From positions 1-24,311 of the forward strand of contig JBJEKJ010000096.1 in assembly GCA_051878575.1 (NCBI GenBank): a DNA stretch of 24,311 nucleotides, written 5' to 3'. Below are positions 7,460 to 14,979 of this stretch, piece after piece; positions within the stretch are counted from its first letter, which is position 1, and each line of letters begins with the position of its first letter. Made by a program: the position numbers and the translations under genes. The notes beneath the pieces were generated by a model that saw nothing but the letters and a program-made list of their open reading frames with translations, did not search any database and was not told the DNA's origin. The stretch is from CALZFJ01 sp051878575 (GTDB lineage Bacteria > Bacteroidota > Bacteroidia > Bacteroidales > Muribaculaceae).

Positions 7460-8545
7460 TTAATAAATGTTTCTTAAATATTCATCGCGAGTGCATGTGG
7501 CTTTTTGATTTTTCCACGACTTGTTGTCGATATACACGCGCAGCACTATCTTCTGCCAGAATGTGAAGGCCTCCTTTGTGTAGTGGAAGTCGAGCGACGT
7601 GAGCAGGTTCACAAACCGGTTTCGGTAGATGTAGGCGTACACGTTGGTACGGCTGTATAGCTTTGCCTGGTAGCTTGGGTCGCCCATGTTGAGCAAGGAC
7701 CCGTATTTCGGGTAAAGCGGGTAGAGGTTCTTTCCGGCATAGAAAGTCTCCTTCACTCCGAGCCATTTCCACTCGGCCACGGCATCTATGAGCACTCCGC
7801 ACGGCTTGTGCCAGCTTTCGGCGCCGCGGTCGCGCTCCAATTGCAAAATCGGGCCGGCCTTCACCGTGAAGCTGTCGAGCGCCGTGCATCGGGCGAGATT
7901 GAGCCCTATGTAGGGGTTCACCATGATGTCGTCGTTCACATTTTGGTCGTCGTTGTCGATACGCGTTTTGGCGAGGTGGTTGAGCTGAGCGCGCCCGCCC
8001 ACGAGCAGCACGCCGCGCGGGTTCCACTCTCCGCTGAAGTTCACGTTGAAAGCCTCGCGCTGAGTGTCGGTCTGTAGGCTGCGCCAGTCGAGCGAGAGCT
8101 CGAAGAAACCCCGAGGCCTCACATATTGCAGCAGCACGCCACGGATGTTGGGCTGTTGATACATCATCGAGTCGCTCAGTACCACGTTGTGCAGATGCTC
8201 TATGAGCATCGTGCGCGGCAACATTCCCACTGCGAGCCGCCATGTCGGCGACACATAGTTGTAGTAGAGTGTGGGGCACAGCTTGTAGTCGCGCCACTCA
8301 TTTCCGCAAGGTTGAATCCACGACACACCGCCGGCAATGTTGTGCTTGCCGTCCAACATCGAAATGCCGATTTCGGGCGACAGCCGAGTGAGGAATATCG
8401 TCTGGTCGGGCGAATAGTAGTCGTCGCCCTCACGGTTCTCAAAGATGGTGTTGAAGTCAACGCTCCACTTTAGTTGCTGCTGCGGCAAGGCTGTCAGCGC
8501 CGTGGCAGCTATTGTGGTCAGAGTGAGGACAAGGCGTCTAAGCAT
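7460..8545 (-). CDS. Putative outer-membrane beta-barrel protein, family not recognised
   Basis: A 361-residue protein. A basic start and hydrophobic segment ending in TALTALPQQ (cleavage near 21) form a signal peptide. The rest is a chain of 8-12 residue strands with alternating hydrophobic residues, rich in Tyr, Trp, Asn and Arg (for example SLDWRSLQTDTQREAFNVNF), typical of porin-like barrels. There is no TonB-box, plug or peptidoglycan-binding domain. Its ATG overlaps the end of gltX by 8 bases, so the two are translationally coupled, and waaA follows after 39 bases. The context suggests an envelope role, but no specific function is supported. Confidence 0.65.
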   Translation of the reverse strand: MLRRLVLTLTTIAATALTALPQQQLKWSVDFNTIFENREGDDYYSPDQTIFLTRLSPEIGISMLDGKHNIAGGVSWIQPCGNEWRDYKLCPTLYYNYVSPTWRLAVGMLPRTMLIEHLHNVVLSDSMMYQQPNIRGVLLQYVRPRGFFELSLDWRSLQTDTQREAFNVNFSGEWNPRGVLLVGGRAQLNHLAKTRIDNDDQNVNDDIMVNPYIGLNLARCTALDSFTVKAGPILQLERDRGAESWHKPCGVLIDAVAEWKWLGVKETFYAGKNLYPLYPKYGSLLNMGDPSYQAKLYSRTNVYAYIYRNRFVNLLTSLDFHYTKEAFTFWQKIVLRVYIDNKSWKNQKATCTRDEYLRNIY

Positions 8546-10079
8546 CGGCGGGTTTTATTTTCTCTATGCCCTTGCGTATGCGGGCTATTGTCTCATCCTT
8601 TCCGAGAAGTTCGGTAATGTCGAACATGTGCGGCCCCTTGCACTCGCCCACCACCGTCAGGCGGAAGGCGTTCATCACATTGCCGAGATGGTAGCCTTTC
8701 TCGGCAATCCATGCGAGCACCACGTCCTCGCTCGGCTTCGATGCGAAGTCGGGCAGCGACTCAAGCACTTTGGTTAGCTCCTCCATGATTGCGGGCATCT
8801 CCTCTTTCCATCGCTTCTTGATGTCTTTCTCGGCGTAGGTGTCGGGGGCCACATAGAAGAATTTCGCCTGGTCCCACAGCTCACTCACGAATGAGATGCG
8901 GCTTTTCACCAATTCCACAGTGCGGGTGATGTAGGCGTCGGAGTATTTTGCCACGTCTACGCCGTTGGCTGCGAGCACCGGCTTGAAAAGCTCGGCGAGC
9001 GATGCGTCGTCCTTTCGGAGCAGATACTCGTGATTGAACCAAGCCCCTTTCTTATAGTCGAATTTCGCACCGCTCTTGGAGCAGTGTGCGAATGAGAATT
9101 TAGCGATAAGCTCGTCGATCGACATTATCTCCTGATCATCGCCCGAGTTCCATCCGAGCAGGGCGAGGAAATTCACCACGGCCTCGGGCAGATATCCCTT
9201 CTCGCGGTAGCCCGACGAAGTCTCTCCACTCTTCGGGTCGTGCCATTCGAGCGGGAACACGGGGAATCCGAGCTTGTCGCCGTCGCGCTTACTGAGCTTG
9301 CCTTTTCCGGCGCCGTCGGGCTTCAGCAGCAGTGGCAGGTGCACGAATTGCGGCATCGTGTCCAACCATCCGAAAGCCTCGTAGAGCAGCACGTGGAGCG
9401 GAGCAGAGGGCAGCCACTCCTCGCCGCGAATCACGTGCGACACCTCCATCAGGTGGTCGTCCACAATGTTGGCAAGATGATATGTCGGGAGGTCGTCGGC
9501 GCTCTTGTAGAGCACCTTGTCGTCAAGAATCGAAGAGTTGATTGTCACCTTTCCGCGAATCAGGTCGTCGACCTCCACGTCGCGGTTGGGCTCTACCTTG
9601 AAGCGCACCACATATTTCGCGCCACCATCGATAAGCGCCCTCACCTCGTCGGCAGGGAGCGTGAGCGAGTTGCGCATGGTATCGCGCGTGGATGCGTCGT
9701 ATTGGAAATTGGGCATCTCGGTGCGTTTTGCCTCAAGTTCCTCGGGGGTGTCGAAAGCGATATAGGCCTTACCCGCCTTCAGCAGCAGGTCCACGTGCTC
9801 GCGATAGATGTCGCGGCGCTCCGATTGCTTGTAGGGGCCGTAGTTGCCACCTTCGCGCACGCCCTCGTCGATGCCTATTCCGAGCCATGCAAGAGCCTCG
9901 TTGATATAGTCTTCGGCTCCAGGCACAAAGCGGGTGGAGTCGGTGTCCTCGATTCTCAGAATCATGTCGCCGCCATTCTGGCGTGCGAACAGGTAGTTGT
10001 AAAGTGCCGTTCGGACACCGCCGATGTGCAACGGTCCGGTAGGCGATGGCGCAAAGCGCACTCTTACTCTTCTTTCCAT
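8538..10079 (-). CDS. gltX: Glutamate--tRNA ligase
   Basis: A 513-residue class I aminoacyl-tRNA synthetase that charges tRNA-Glu using ATP. FAPSPTGPLHIGG with the HIGH-type motif at 18-21 and the KMSKS-type loop KLSKRDGD at 261-268 form the active site. LRIEDTDSTR at 41-50 and the IRGEEWLPSAPLH stretch near 217-229 are family landmarks. Length matches Bacteroidetes GluRS. No in-window gene for glutaminyl-tRNA synthetase was seen. It is the first gene of a four-gene minus-strand run and has a -7 box 44 bases upstream (10123-10130). Confidence 0.97.
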   Translation of the reverse strand: MERRVRVRFAPSPTGPLHIGGVRTALYNYLFARQNGGDMILRIEDTDSTRFVPGAEDYINEALAWLGIGIDEGVREGGNYGPYKQSERRDIYREHVDLLLKAGKAYIAFDTPEELEAKRTEMPNFQYDASTRDTMRNSLTLPADEVRALIDGGAKYVVRFKVEPNRDVEVDDLIRGKVTINSSILDDKVLYKSADDLPTYHLANIVDDHLMEVSHVIRGEEWLPSAPLHVLLYEAFGWLDTMPQFVHLPLLLKPDGAGKGKLSKRDGDKLGFPVFPLEWHDPKSGETSSGYREKGYLPEAVVNFLALLGWNSGDDQEIMSIDELIAKFSFAHCSKSGAKFDYKKGAWFNHEYLLRKDDASLAELFKPVLAANGVDVAKYSDAYITRTVELVKSRISFVSELWDQAKFFYVAPDTYAEKDIKKRWKEEMPAIMEELTKVLESLPDFASKPSEDVVLAWIAEKGYHLGNVMNAFRLTVVGECKGPHMFDITELLGKDETIARIRKGIEKIKPADA

Positions 10080-10122
10080 ATATGTTTTGTTCTTATTATT
10101 TTGCTAAATGATAAATTCCTTG

Positions 10123-10130
10123 CAAAAATA
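10123..10130 (-). promoter_or_regulatory. -7 promoter box for the gltX operon
   Basis: On the minus strand TATTTTTG matches TAnnTTTG. A start near 10116 would give a leader of about 36 bases before the gltX ATG at 10079. TTG triplets lie upstream, but none at the ideal 19-21 base spacing. Confidence 0.55.
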
Positions 10131-10646
10131 CAAAAAAATGTGCAATGAGAGCGCAAATATATGTGTTAACTTGCGACAAATGCCGCAATAAGGCGCATTA
10201 ATGCTGAAAAAAGAGAAAAAAACGCCGGTGGGAAATGCTGTTTAGCGGTATCGTTCGGTACGTCTGTCGGCGATTGCTCCGTTCCAGTTCAATCCGAAAG
10301 CGAAGTCGTAGACGTTGCCGTCGGGCGATTGGAATCCGTCGGCGTATGCCCGGGTGAGGTCGGCCACGAGGCGCGGCTCGCAACCGAAGGTGCTGCTGTA
10401 GCGATACCATCGAGGGTCGGTGCCGCAAGGTCGGCGGCTCGCTCCTCGGCAGGCCACTTGTGAAGCCCGAAAATGTGAGCTATGAGAGCCGTGGCGGTAG
10501 GGCGCAAGGTGAATTGGAAATTTTTTTGGCGGGTGTTTTAACTTTTGCTATATTCGTGAATCAAAAGGACAGAACGCCCGATTCCGAGGCATGCATCTTG
10601 CGGTGAGGCCGAGGCTCTGACGAAAACAACACATAATGCGTGATCG
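10131..10646. other. Long gap between gltX and the ECF sigma gene
   Basis: This stretch of about 516 bases has AT-rich ends, which probably hold the two divergent promoters, and a GC-rich, coding-like core at about 10242-10515, annotated separately as a probable gene remnant. No RNA gene or mobile element end was recognised. Confidence 0.6.
10242..10515 (-). pseudogene. Probable frameshifted gene remnant, 3' end only
   Basis: On the minus strand two frames each carry protein-like sequence that one frameshift near 10410-10440 would join. The upstream part reads FTLRPTATALIAHIFGLHKW in one frame. The downstream part reads GTDPRWYRYSSTFGCEPRL, then VADLTRAYADGFQSPDGNVY and DFAFGLNWNG, and ends at a TAA at 10242-10244. 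Codon-like GC content contrasts with both AT-rich flanks. No start codon with a promoter precedes it and the 5' part is missing. The middle recalls, weakly, the segment around the catalytic region of Bacteroidetes family 3 glycoside hydrolases, but the fit is too short to name it. It could also be a chance open frame. Confidence 0.4.
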
Positions 10647-11192
10647 ATGATGGATGAGAAAGAACTTATAGCACGGCTAAAATCGCCCGACGGACGCGAC
10701 GCTGCTTTCCGCGAGCTGCTCAAGCTATATGGCTCGAAGCTGTATTGGCACATTCGCCGCATTGTGGTGAGCCACGACGATGCCGAGGACGTGATGCAGG
10801 AGACGTCGGTGCGCATTCTGCTTGGCATCGACGGCTATGAGGGCAAGAGCTCGCTGCTCACGTGGCTATATAGGATTGCCACCAACGAGGCGCTGATGCT
10901 GCTGCGAAGGCGCTGCCCGATGTTCCATTCCATCGACTCGCTCGGTGAGTCGCTTGCCGAGAAGGTGGCGGGAGAGGCCGGCGTCGACGCCGACAAGGCT
11001 GAGGTGCTCTTTCAGCAGGCTGTGGCACAGCTGCCCACGCAGCAGCGACTGGCGTTCAACCTGCGCTACTACGATGAAATGCCCTACGAGCAGATGGCTC
11101 AGGTGACCGGAAAGAATGTGAATACGCTCAAGACCAATTATCATTTTGCGGTGGAGCGCGTGAAAAAGTATATAAAGGAGAACTCGATATGA
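10647..11192 (+). CDS. ECF-family RNA polymerase sigma factor
   Basis: A 181-residue group IV sigma factor that directs RNA polymerase to a small regulon. Sigma region 2 spans about 22-90, with the HDDAEDVMQETSVRIL core (43-58) and the FxTWLYRIATNEALMLLRRR-like DNA-melting helix (69-89). A short linker leads to region 4 at about 122-178, with LPTQQRLAFNLRYYDEMPYE and a helix-turn-helix ending VERVKKYIK. Adjacent ATG codons at 10647 and 10650 could both start it. Its last bases overlap the next gene (ATGA), which marks a sigma/anti-sigma pair. A near-consensus -7 box (AACTTTTG, 10540-10547) lies about 100 bases upstream. Confidence 0.93.
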   Translation: MMDEKELIARLKSPDGRDAAFRELLKLYGSKLYWHIRRIVVSHDDAEDVMQETSVRILLGIDGYEGKSSLLTWLYRIATNEALMLLRRRCPMFHSIDSLGESLAEKVAGEAGVDADKAEVLFQQAVAQLPTQQRLAFNLRYYDEMPYEQMAQVTGKNVNTLKTNYHFAVERVKKYIKENSI

Positions 11193-11569
11193 ACGATTTG
11201 ATGAACAAAGTGGGAAAACGGCTTCCGTATGGCGAAACCGACGATTACGTGAACCGACTGATTGAGCGGTGTGCCGACAGGGCTATTGCCTCGGCGCCCA
11301 GTCGACGCTCGGCACGCATCAGGCGGCTGTGGATTGGATGGTCGAGCGCCGCGGCTGTGGTGGCTGTGGCTGCGACGGCGGCATTGCGAGTTGCGGTGCA
11401 CCAGCCTCGAGGTGCCGACGAGGCGATGGCAGGCATGGCACTGAGCATTGAGAGCAGTGCCGAGAGCGTGGAGCGCAGCGAGCCGCTTAACGTGGTGCTC
11501 ACTCAGATGACCGACGACCAATTGGCGAGCATCACCTATTATTGCACCGACGATATTCCGGAATACTAA
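11189..11569 (+). CDS. Short one-helix membrane protein, probable anti-sigma factor
   Basis: A 126-residue protein whose start overlaps the sigma gene by 4 bases (ATGA). A charged 47-residue N-terminus should lie in the cytoplasm, one membrane helix runs from about 48 to 70 (Ala/Val-rich), and an acidic periplasmic tail of about 55 residues ends in TDDIPEY. This layout and the coupling to an ECF sigma gene fit a minimal membrane anti-sigma factor. It lacks the HxxxCxxC zinc motif of classic anti-sigma factors and shows no FecR-like domain. The role is inferred from context; the sequence alone would be called hypothetical. Confidence 0.6.
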   Translation: MNDLMNKVGKRLPYGETDDYVNRLIERCADRAIASAPSRRSARIRRLWIGWSSAAAVVAVAATAALRVAVHQPRGADEAMAGMALSIESSAESVERSEPLNVVLTQMTDDQLASITYYCTDDIPEY

Positions 11570-11623
11570 GCAGTGTGGCCGTGCCCACACAGGCGCTTGC
11601 GGTGATAACGGCCGATGTGAGAT

Positions 11624-11637
11624 TGTAATGCGTTACA
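11624..11637. repeat. Small dyad between the anti-sigma and LTxxQ genes
   Basis: TGTAA, TGCG, TTACA: two 5-base arms around a 4-base centre, 40 bases before the LTxxQ start and just upstream of a near-consensus -7 box (TAACTTTT, 11651-11658). It could be an operator or a chance palindrome. Confidence 0.25.
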
Positions 11638-11676
11638 GATATAGATTGTTTAACTTTTTAAAATTAGAATTGAAAA

Positions 11677-12264
11677 ATGAAGAAAATATTGATTCTCGCC
11701 ATTGTGGCGATTATGGCTCTGCCGGTGGTTGCCGACGACAGTAGCAAGAATGCCGACGGTAAGGCGCGTAACAGCGACAGGATGACGCAGCTCTTCAATG
11801 CCAAAGTGAAGATGATGAAGGAGAAATTGCTGCTTACCGAGGAGCAGACCGAGAAGTTTATCCCCGTCTACAAGGAGTATATGGAGGCGATAGGCAAGAC
11901 TCTCGGCAAGCGTCCGCCCGAGGTGGGCGACGTGAAGACCGTCGACGAGGCCTCAAAGGTGATTATCGACGGGCTCAATGGCAAAATCAAGGTGGTGGAG
12001 GTGCAGAAAACCTATATTCCCAAGTTTGCCAAAGTGCTGACTCCCCAGCAGTTGCTGAAGCTGCTTCCTGCCGAGAGCGACATTCAGCGCGAGGTGCGCA
12101 AGGAGTTCAAGCGCAGGGCCATAGGCGAGCGAAAGATGAGGAAGCAGGAGCGTCGCGAGAAATTGCTCAAGAAGCGCCGTGAGAGCGACAAGCCCGCCAC
12201 GGGACAGGGCGATGCGCAGGCGTGCGGCGATATGCCATGCAATGATGCGTTTCAGCTCCTCTGA
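11677..12264 (+). CDS. Periplasmic LTxxQ (Spy/CpxP-like) protein
   Basis: A 195-residue exported helical protein. A signal peptide covers residues 1-19 (cleavage near VVA|D). The mature chain is highly helical and charged, with two LTxxQ motifs, LTEEQ at 53-57 and LTPQQ at 121-125, spaced as in Spy, CpxP, ZraP and CnrX proteins, which form hooked helical hairpins and act as chaperones or metal sensors. A very basic segment (about 138-172) and a tail with two Cys (183 and 188) extend beyond the usual fold; the Cys pair might bind metal or form a disulfide. It lies 107 bases behind the probable anti-sigma gene, so it may be a target or sensor of that sigma system. Confidence 0.75.
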   Translation: MKKILILAIVAIMALPVVADDSSKNADGKARNSDRMTQLFNAKVKMMKEKLLLTEEQTEKFIPVYKEYMEAIGKTLGKRPPEVGDVKTVDEASKVIIDGLNGKIKVVEVQKTYIPKFAKVLTPQQLLKLLPAESDIQREVRKEFKRRAIGERKMRKQERREKLLKKRRESDKPATGQGDAQACGDMPCNDAFQLL

Positions 12265-12328
12265 CGGCTCGGAGTTATTAACAAAAACGACGACTTATCA
12301 ACAATTTAGTCATTTTGTGGGAAAATCA

Positions 12329-12361
12329 TTTGTGATATGTGGCTAAAAAATAATTCCTTTG
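12329..12361 (+). promoter_or_regulatory. Near-consensus promoter for parA
   Basis: TTTG (12329-12332), a 21-base spacer and TTCCTTTG (12354-12361), one base off TAnnTTTG. The predicted transcript start near 12368 precedes the parA ATG at 12392 and lies downstream of the longer in-frame start at 12359. Confidence 0.4.
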
Positions 12362-12391
12362 CAGTGTGAAATTGATAACTGTAAGAAAGGT

Positions 12392-13171
12392 ATGGGTAGA
12401 ATAATAGCTATCGCAAATCAAAAAGGCGGTGTGGGCAAGACCACGACTTCCATAAATCTTGCCGCATCGCTAGCCCACAATGGCAAGAAGGTGCTGATAA
12501 TCGATGCCGACCCTCAGGCCAATGCCACCTCGGGATTGGGAGTCGACGCCAAGAAGATGTCGTCGTCGATTTACGAATGTCTTGTCGACGATTATCCCAT
12601 TCAGGGCACGCAGGTGCCGACGTGCGTCAGCGGTCTCGATATCATAGGCTCGCGAATCGACCTCGTGGGCGCCGAGCTTGAGCTTATAGGCAAGTCAAAC
12701 CGCGAGATAGTGCTGCGCTCGCTGCTGTCGCAGATCAAGGACGCCTACGATTACATCTTGATTGATTGCAGCCCGTCGCTCGGCCTTATCACCGTGAATG
12801 CCCTCACGGCCGCCGACTCGGTGATTATTCCAGTGCAGGCTGAGTATTTTGCCCTCGAAGGCATCAGCAAGCTGCTCAACACCATAAGAATTATCAAGTC
12901 GAAGCTGAACCGCAACTTGGAGATTGAGGGATTCCTCCTCACCATGTACGACGCGCGACTTCGCCTTGCCAACCAAATCTATGAGGAGCTGAAGACGCAT
13001 TTCGGCGACATGGTGTTCGACACCGTGATTCCGCGCAACACGCGCTTGAGCGAGGCTCCGAGCCACGGGTTGCCGGCCATACTCTACGACCCTACGAGCC
13101 GTGGCGCCACAAGCCACTTGCAGCTTGCCAAAGAGCTTATAGCCCGCAACCGCACGCGCAAGTCGGCATAG
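12392..13171 (+). CDS. parA: Chromosome partitioning ATPase ParA (Soj)
   Basis: A 259-residue ATPase that binds DNA non-specifically and, stimulated by ParB, segregates the chromosome origin region. The deviant Walker A motif KGGVGKTT is at 11-18, the ADPQAN switch at 40-45 and Walker B ILIDCSPSLG near 120-129; the C-terminal SEAPSHGLPAILYDP stretch is typical of chromosomal Soj proteins. ATG 12392 is used because the upstream 11 residues (start at 12359) are not family-like and overlap the promoter. parB lies 1.85 kb further on rather than directly behind: a toxin-antitoxin pair separates them, and a strong terminator (13256-13290) ends the parA transcript. Confidence 0.95.
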   Translation: MGRIIAIANQKGGVGKTTTSINLAASLAHNGKKVLIIDADPQANATSGLGVDAKKMSSSIYECLVDDYPIQGTQVPTCVSGLDIIGSRIDLVGAELELIGKSNREIVLRSLLSQIKDAYDYILIDCSPSLGLITVNALTAADSVIIPVQAEYFALEGISKLLNTIRIIKSKLNRNLEIEGFLLTMYDARLRLANQIYEELKTHFGDMVFDTVIPRNTRLSEAPSHGLPAILYDPTSRGATSHLQLAKELIARNRTRKSA

Positions 13172-13255
13172 GCGAAGGGATGTTTAGGTGTAATCCTGCC
13201 ATTACTGCAAGCTGCGGCTTCCAAAGTCCGAATTGTGGCAAAACAGCAAAATTTT

Positions 13256-13298
13256 GAATAGAAAAACGCTTTTGAGGCGTTTTTCTATTCATTTTTTT
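13256..13298 (+). terminator. Strong terminator behind parA
   Basis: A perfect 14-bp inverted repeat (13256-13269 with 13277-13290), a 7-base loop and a tail of seven T. It lies 85 bases behind the parA stop and 3 bases before the -7 box of the next unit, so it cleanly separates parA from the AbiE genes. Confidence 0.88.
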
Positions 13299-13300
13299 AC

Positions 13301-13308
13301 TATCTTTG
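13301..13308 (+). promoter_or_regulatory. -7 promoter box for the AbiE pair
   Basis: TATCTTTG matches TAnnTTTG and follows the parA terminator directly. The transcript would start near 13315, upstream of both possible antitoxin starts (13335 and 13416). No -33 box was seen, since the place falls inside the terminator stem. Confidence 0.6.
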
Positions 13309-13415
13309 TCATGGTTATTCCGTATATCAGCTAAATGTCCAAAAGCAAGATTGTCGGTCTTAATCAGGCATGCAATGTTGCTCATGCGATAGGTAGCACG
13401 AAAAAAAGTATTGAT

Positions 13416-14042
13416 ATGAATAGTATTTTAAGACAGTTTGGCAATGTCCCCGTAACGGTTTCAACTCTGGAATCATTGTTCCCTAACGTGAAAAGAGGGA
13501 ATCAGAAGGTTGGCTTGCTTGAGCGCGACAGACAGATAATCCGCCTCAAGCGCGGACTTTATGTGTGTAGCTCGGATGTTTCGGGGAGGGCTTTGTCGAT
13601 GGAGCTTATAGCCAATCATCTTTACGCTCCATCCTATGTCTCGATGTCATCGGCATTGCGCTATTATGGGCTGATACCCGAAGCCGTCTATACCGTTCAG
13701 TCGATGACGATAAAGCATTCTCGAAGTTTCGACACTACGCTTGCGAGGTTTGAGTACACATCAATGTCGCGACAGGCTTTTCCGGTAGGGTTGACCACTG
13801 CGACGGAATCGGGATGCTCTTTTGTGATGGCGACTCCTGAGAAAGCGCTATGCGATTTGATAGCATATTCTACTAACGTGAATCTGCGCTATTTGAAAGA
13901 TGCGGCATTGTATATCGAGGAGGACATAAGAATGGATATGGACGATTTCAGGAAGATGGATGCCGGTATTTTTGAAGAATATATCAGTGTTGGCAAAAAG
14001 GCTGACTCAATACGCACACTACTAAAATTGCTTAAGAGATGA
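13416..14042 (+). CDS. AbiEi-type antitoxin (type IV toxin-antitoxin)
   Basis: A 208-residue protein. The first part is a winged helix (about 1-55, ending RLKRGLYVCSSD), which in AbiEi binds the promoter for self-repression. The second part, from about residue 60, carries NHLYAPSYVSMSSALRYYGL and TPEKALCDLIAY, both typical of the AbiEi antitoxin domain that counteracts the toxin. The frame opens earlier at 13335, but those 27 residues do not look like the family, so ATG 13416 is preferred. The stop overlaps the toxin start (ATGA, 14039-14042). Sequence is more AT-rich than the par genes around it. Confidence 0.85.
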   Translation: MNSILRQFGNVPVTVSTLESLFPNVKRGNQKVGLLERDRQIIRLKRGLYVCSSDVSGRALSMELIANHLYAPSYVSMSSALRYYGLIPEAVYTVQSMTIKHSRSFDTTLARFEYTSMSRQAFPVGLTTATESGCSFVMATPEKALCDLIAYSTNVNLRYLKDAALYIEEDIRMDMDDFRKMDAGIFEEYISVGKKADSIRTLLKLLKR

Positions 14043-14866
14043 GCAACGGACTATATAACACTATGTTGTCGGCCTACGACTTGTCGACCGAGCAATCAAG
14101 GCGAAATGCTGTTTTTGAGGTGAACCAACAGATAATACTCGCCGGGCTCTATAATGGCGGATTCTTTGATGTGGCGGCTTTCTACGGCGGTACCTGCCTG
14201 AGAATCTTTCATGGGTTGCAACGTTTCAGTGAGGATATGGATTTCTCGCTCCTGAAGCCCGACGCTAACTTCGATTTTACTAGATATTTTCAGCCAATAG
14301 TCGATGAATTTGCACTCGTGGGGCGTAAAGTGGAGATAACAAAAAAAGACAAGAAAAATTTCGGTAAGGTTGAGTCGGCATTTCTTAAGGACAATACCGA
14401 TGTTTATGATGTCGCTTTCAGCACCGATAGGTCGATAAAGATAAAAATCGAAGTCGACACTCAGCCCCCATTAGGATTCAGGACGGAGCAGCGACTGCTG
14501 TTGCTCCCACATTCGTTCATGACGCGATGCTTTGTGCTTCCCGACTTGTTTGCGGGGAAAATGCATGCGCTGTTATATCGCACTTGGAAAAATAGGGTAA
14601 AAGGTCGCGACTGGTATGATTTCGAATGGTATATCAGGCATAATATCCCTCTTGGGTTTGAGCATTTTGCCGAGCGAGTCGGGCAGTTCAATGGCGAGAC
14701 AATTGGGCGCGATGAGCTGCTGATGCGGCTTAGGGAGCGCATGACATCGGTAAATATTGGCCAGGTGCGTGGCGACGTTATGCCATTTGTAAGGAATCCT
14801 AAAGAGATAGAATTGTGGTCAAACGACTATTTTGTTCAGTTGTCAGGATTGATTAAATTTGAATAG
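14039..14866 (+). CDS. AbiEii/AbiGii-type nucleotidyltransferase toxin
   Basis: A 275-residue nucleotidyltransferase of the DNA polymerase beta type. The active site is visible: GGT at 50-52, Ser64 followed by the metal-binding Asp66 and Asp68 (FSEDMDFSL), and a third carboxylate in KIEVDT (Asp140). The later AGKMHALLYRTWKNRVKGRD segment (near 178-197), followed by WYDFEWYI, is the conserved AbiEii C-terminal motif. Characterised relatives block growth, by GTP binding (AbiEii) or by adding pyrimidines to tRNA acceptor stems (MenT), and some stop phage infection. All key residues are present, so it should be active. It is coupled by a 4-base overlap to the AbiEi-like antitoxin. Confidence 0.9.
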   Translation: MSNGLYNTMLSAYDLSTEQSRRNAVFEVNQQIILAGLYNGGFFDVAAFYGGTCLRIFHGLQRFSEDMDFSLLKPDANFDFTRYFQPIVDEFALVGRKVEITKKDKKNFGKVESAFLKDNTDVYDVAFSTDRSIKIKIEVDTQPPLGFRTEQRLLLLPHSFMTRCFVLPDLFAGKMHALLYRTWKNRVKGRDWYDFEWYIRHNIPLGFEHFAERVGQFNGETIGRDELLMRLRERMTSVNIGQVRGDVMPFVRNPKEIELWSNDYFVQLSGLIKFE

Positions 14867-14971
14867 CAATTGTATTGTGTTGTCTGAGTGCCGTCATGGG
14901 TGAATAGGGCGAATTTTGCGAAAATGATTTAATTGTTGGGCAAAAGTAGGGCTAATACGATAGAAATGTTG

Positions 14972-14979
14972 TAACTTTG
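14972..14979 (+). promoter_or_regulatory. -7 promoter box for parB
   Basis: TAACTTTG matches TAnnTTTG, with a predicted transcript start near 14986 and a leader of about 39 bases. parB and its followers thus have their own promoter, independent of parA and of the AbiE pair. No -33 TTG at the proper distance was found. Confidence 0.6.

Noticed and set aside
7482..8297. 271-residue minus-strand frame overlapping the barrel gene
   Set aside because: Arg/Ala-rich composition typical of an out-of-frame reading. The overlapping frame has a signal peptide and strand pattern.
9240..10148. 302-residue plus-strand frame opposite gltX
   Set aside because: Antisense shadow rich in His, Val and Arg with no motif; gltX is certain.
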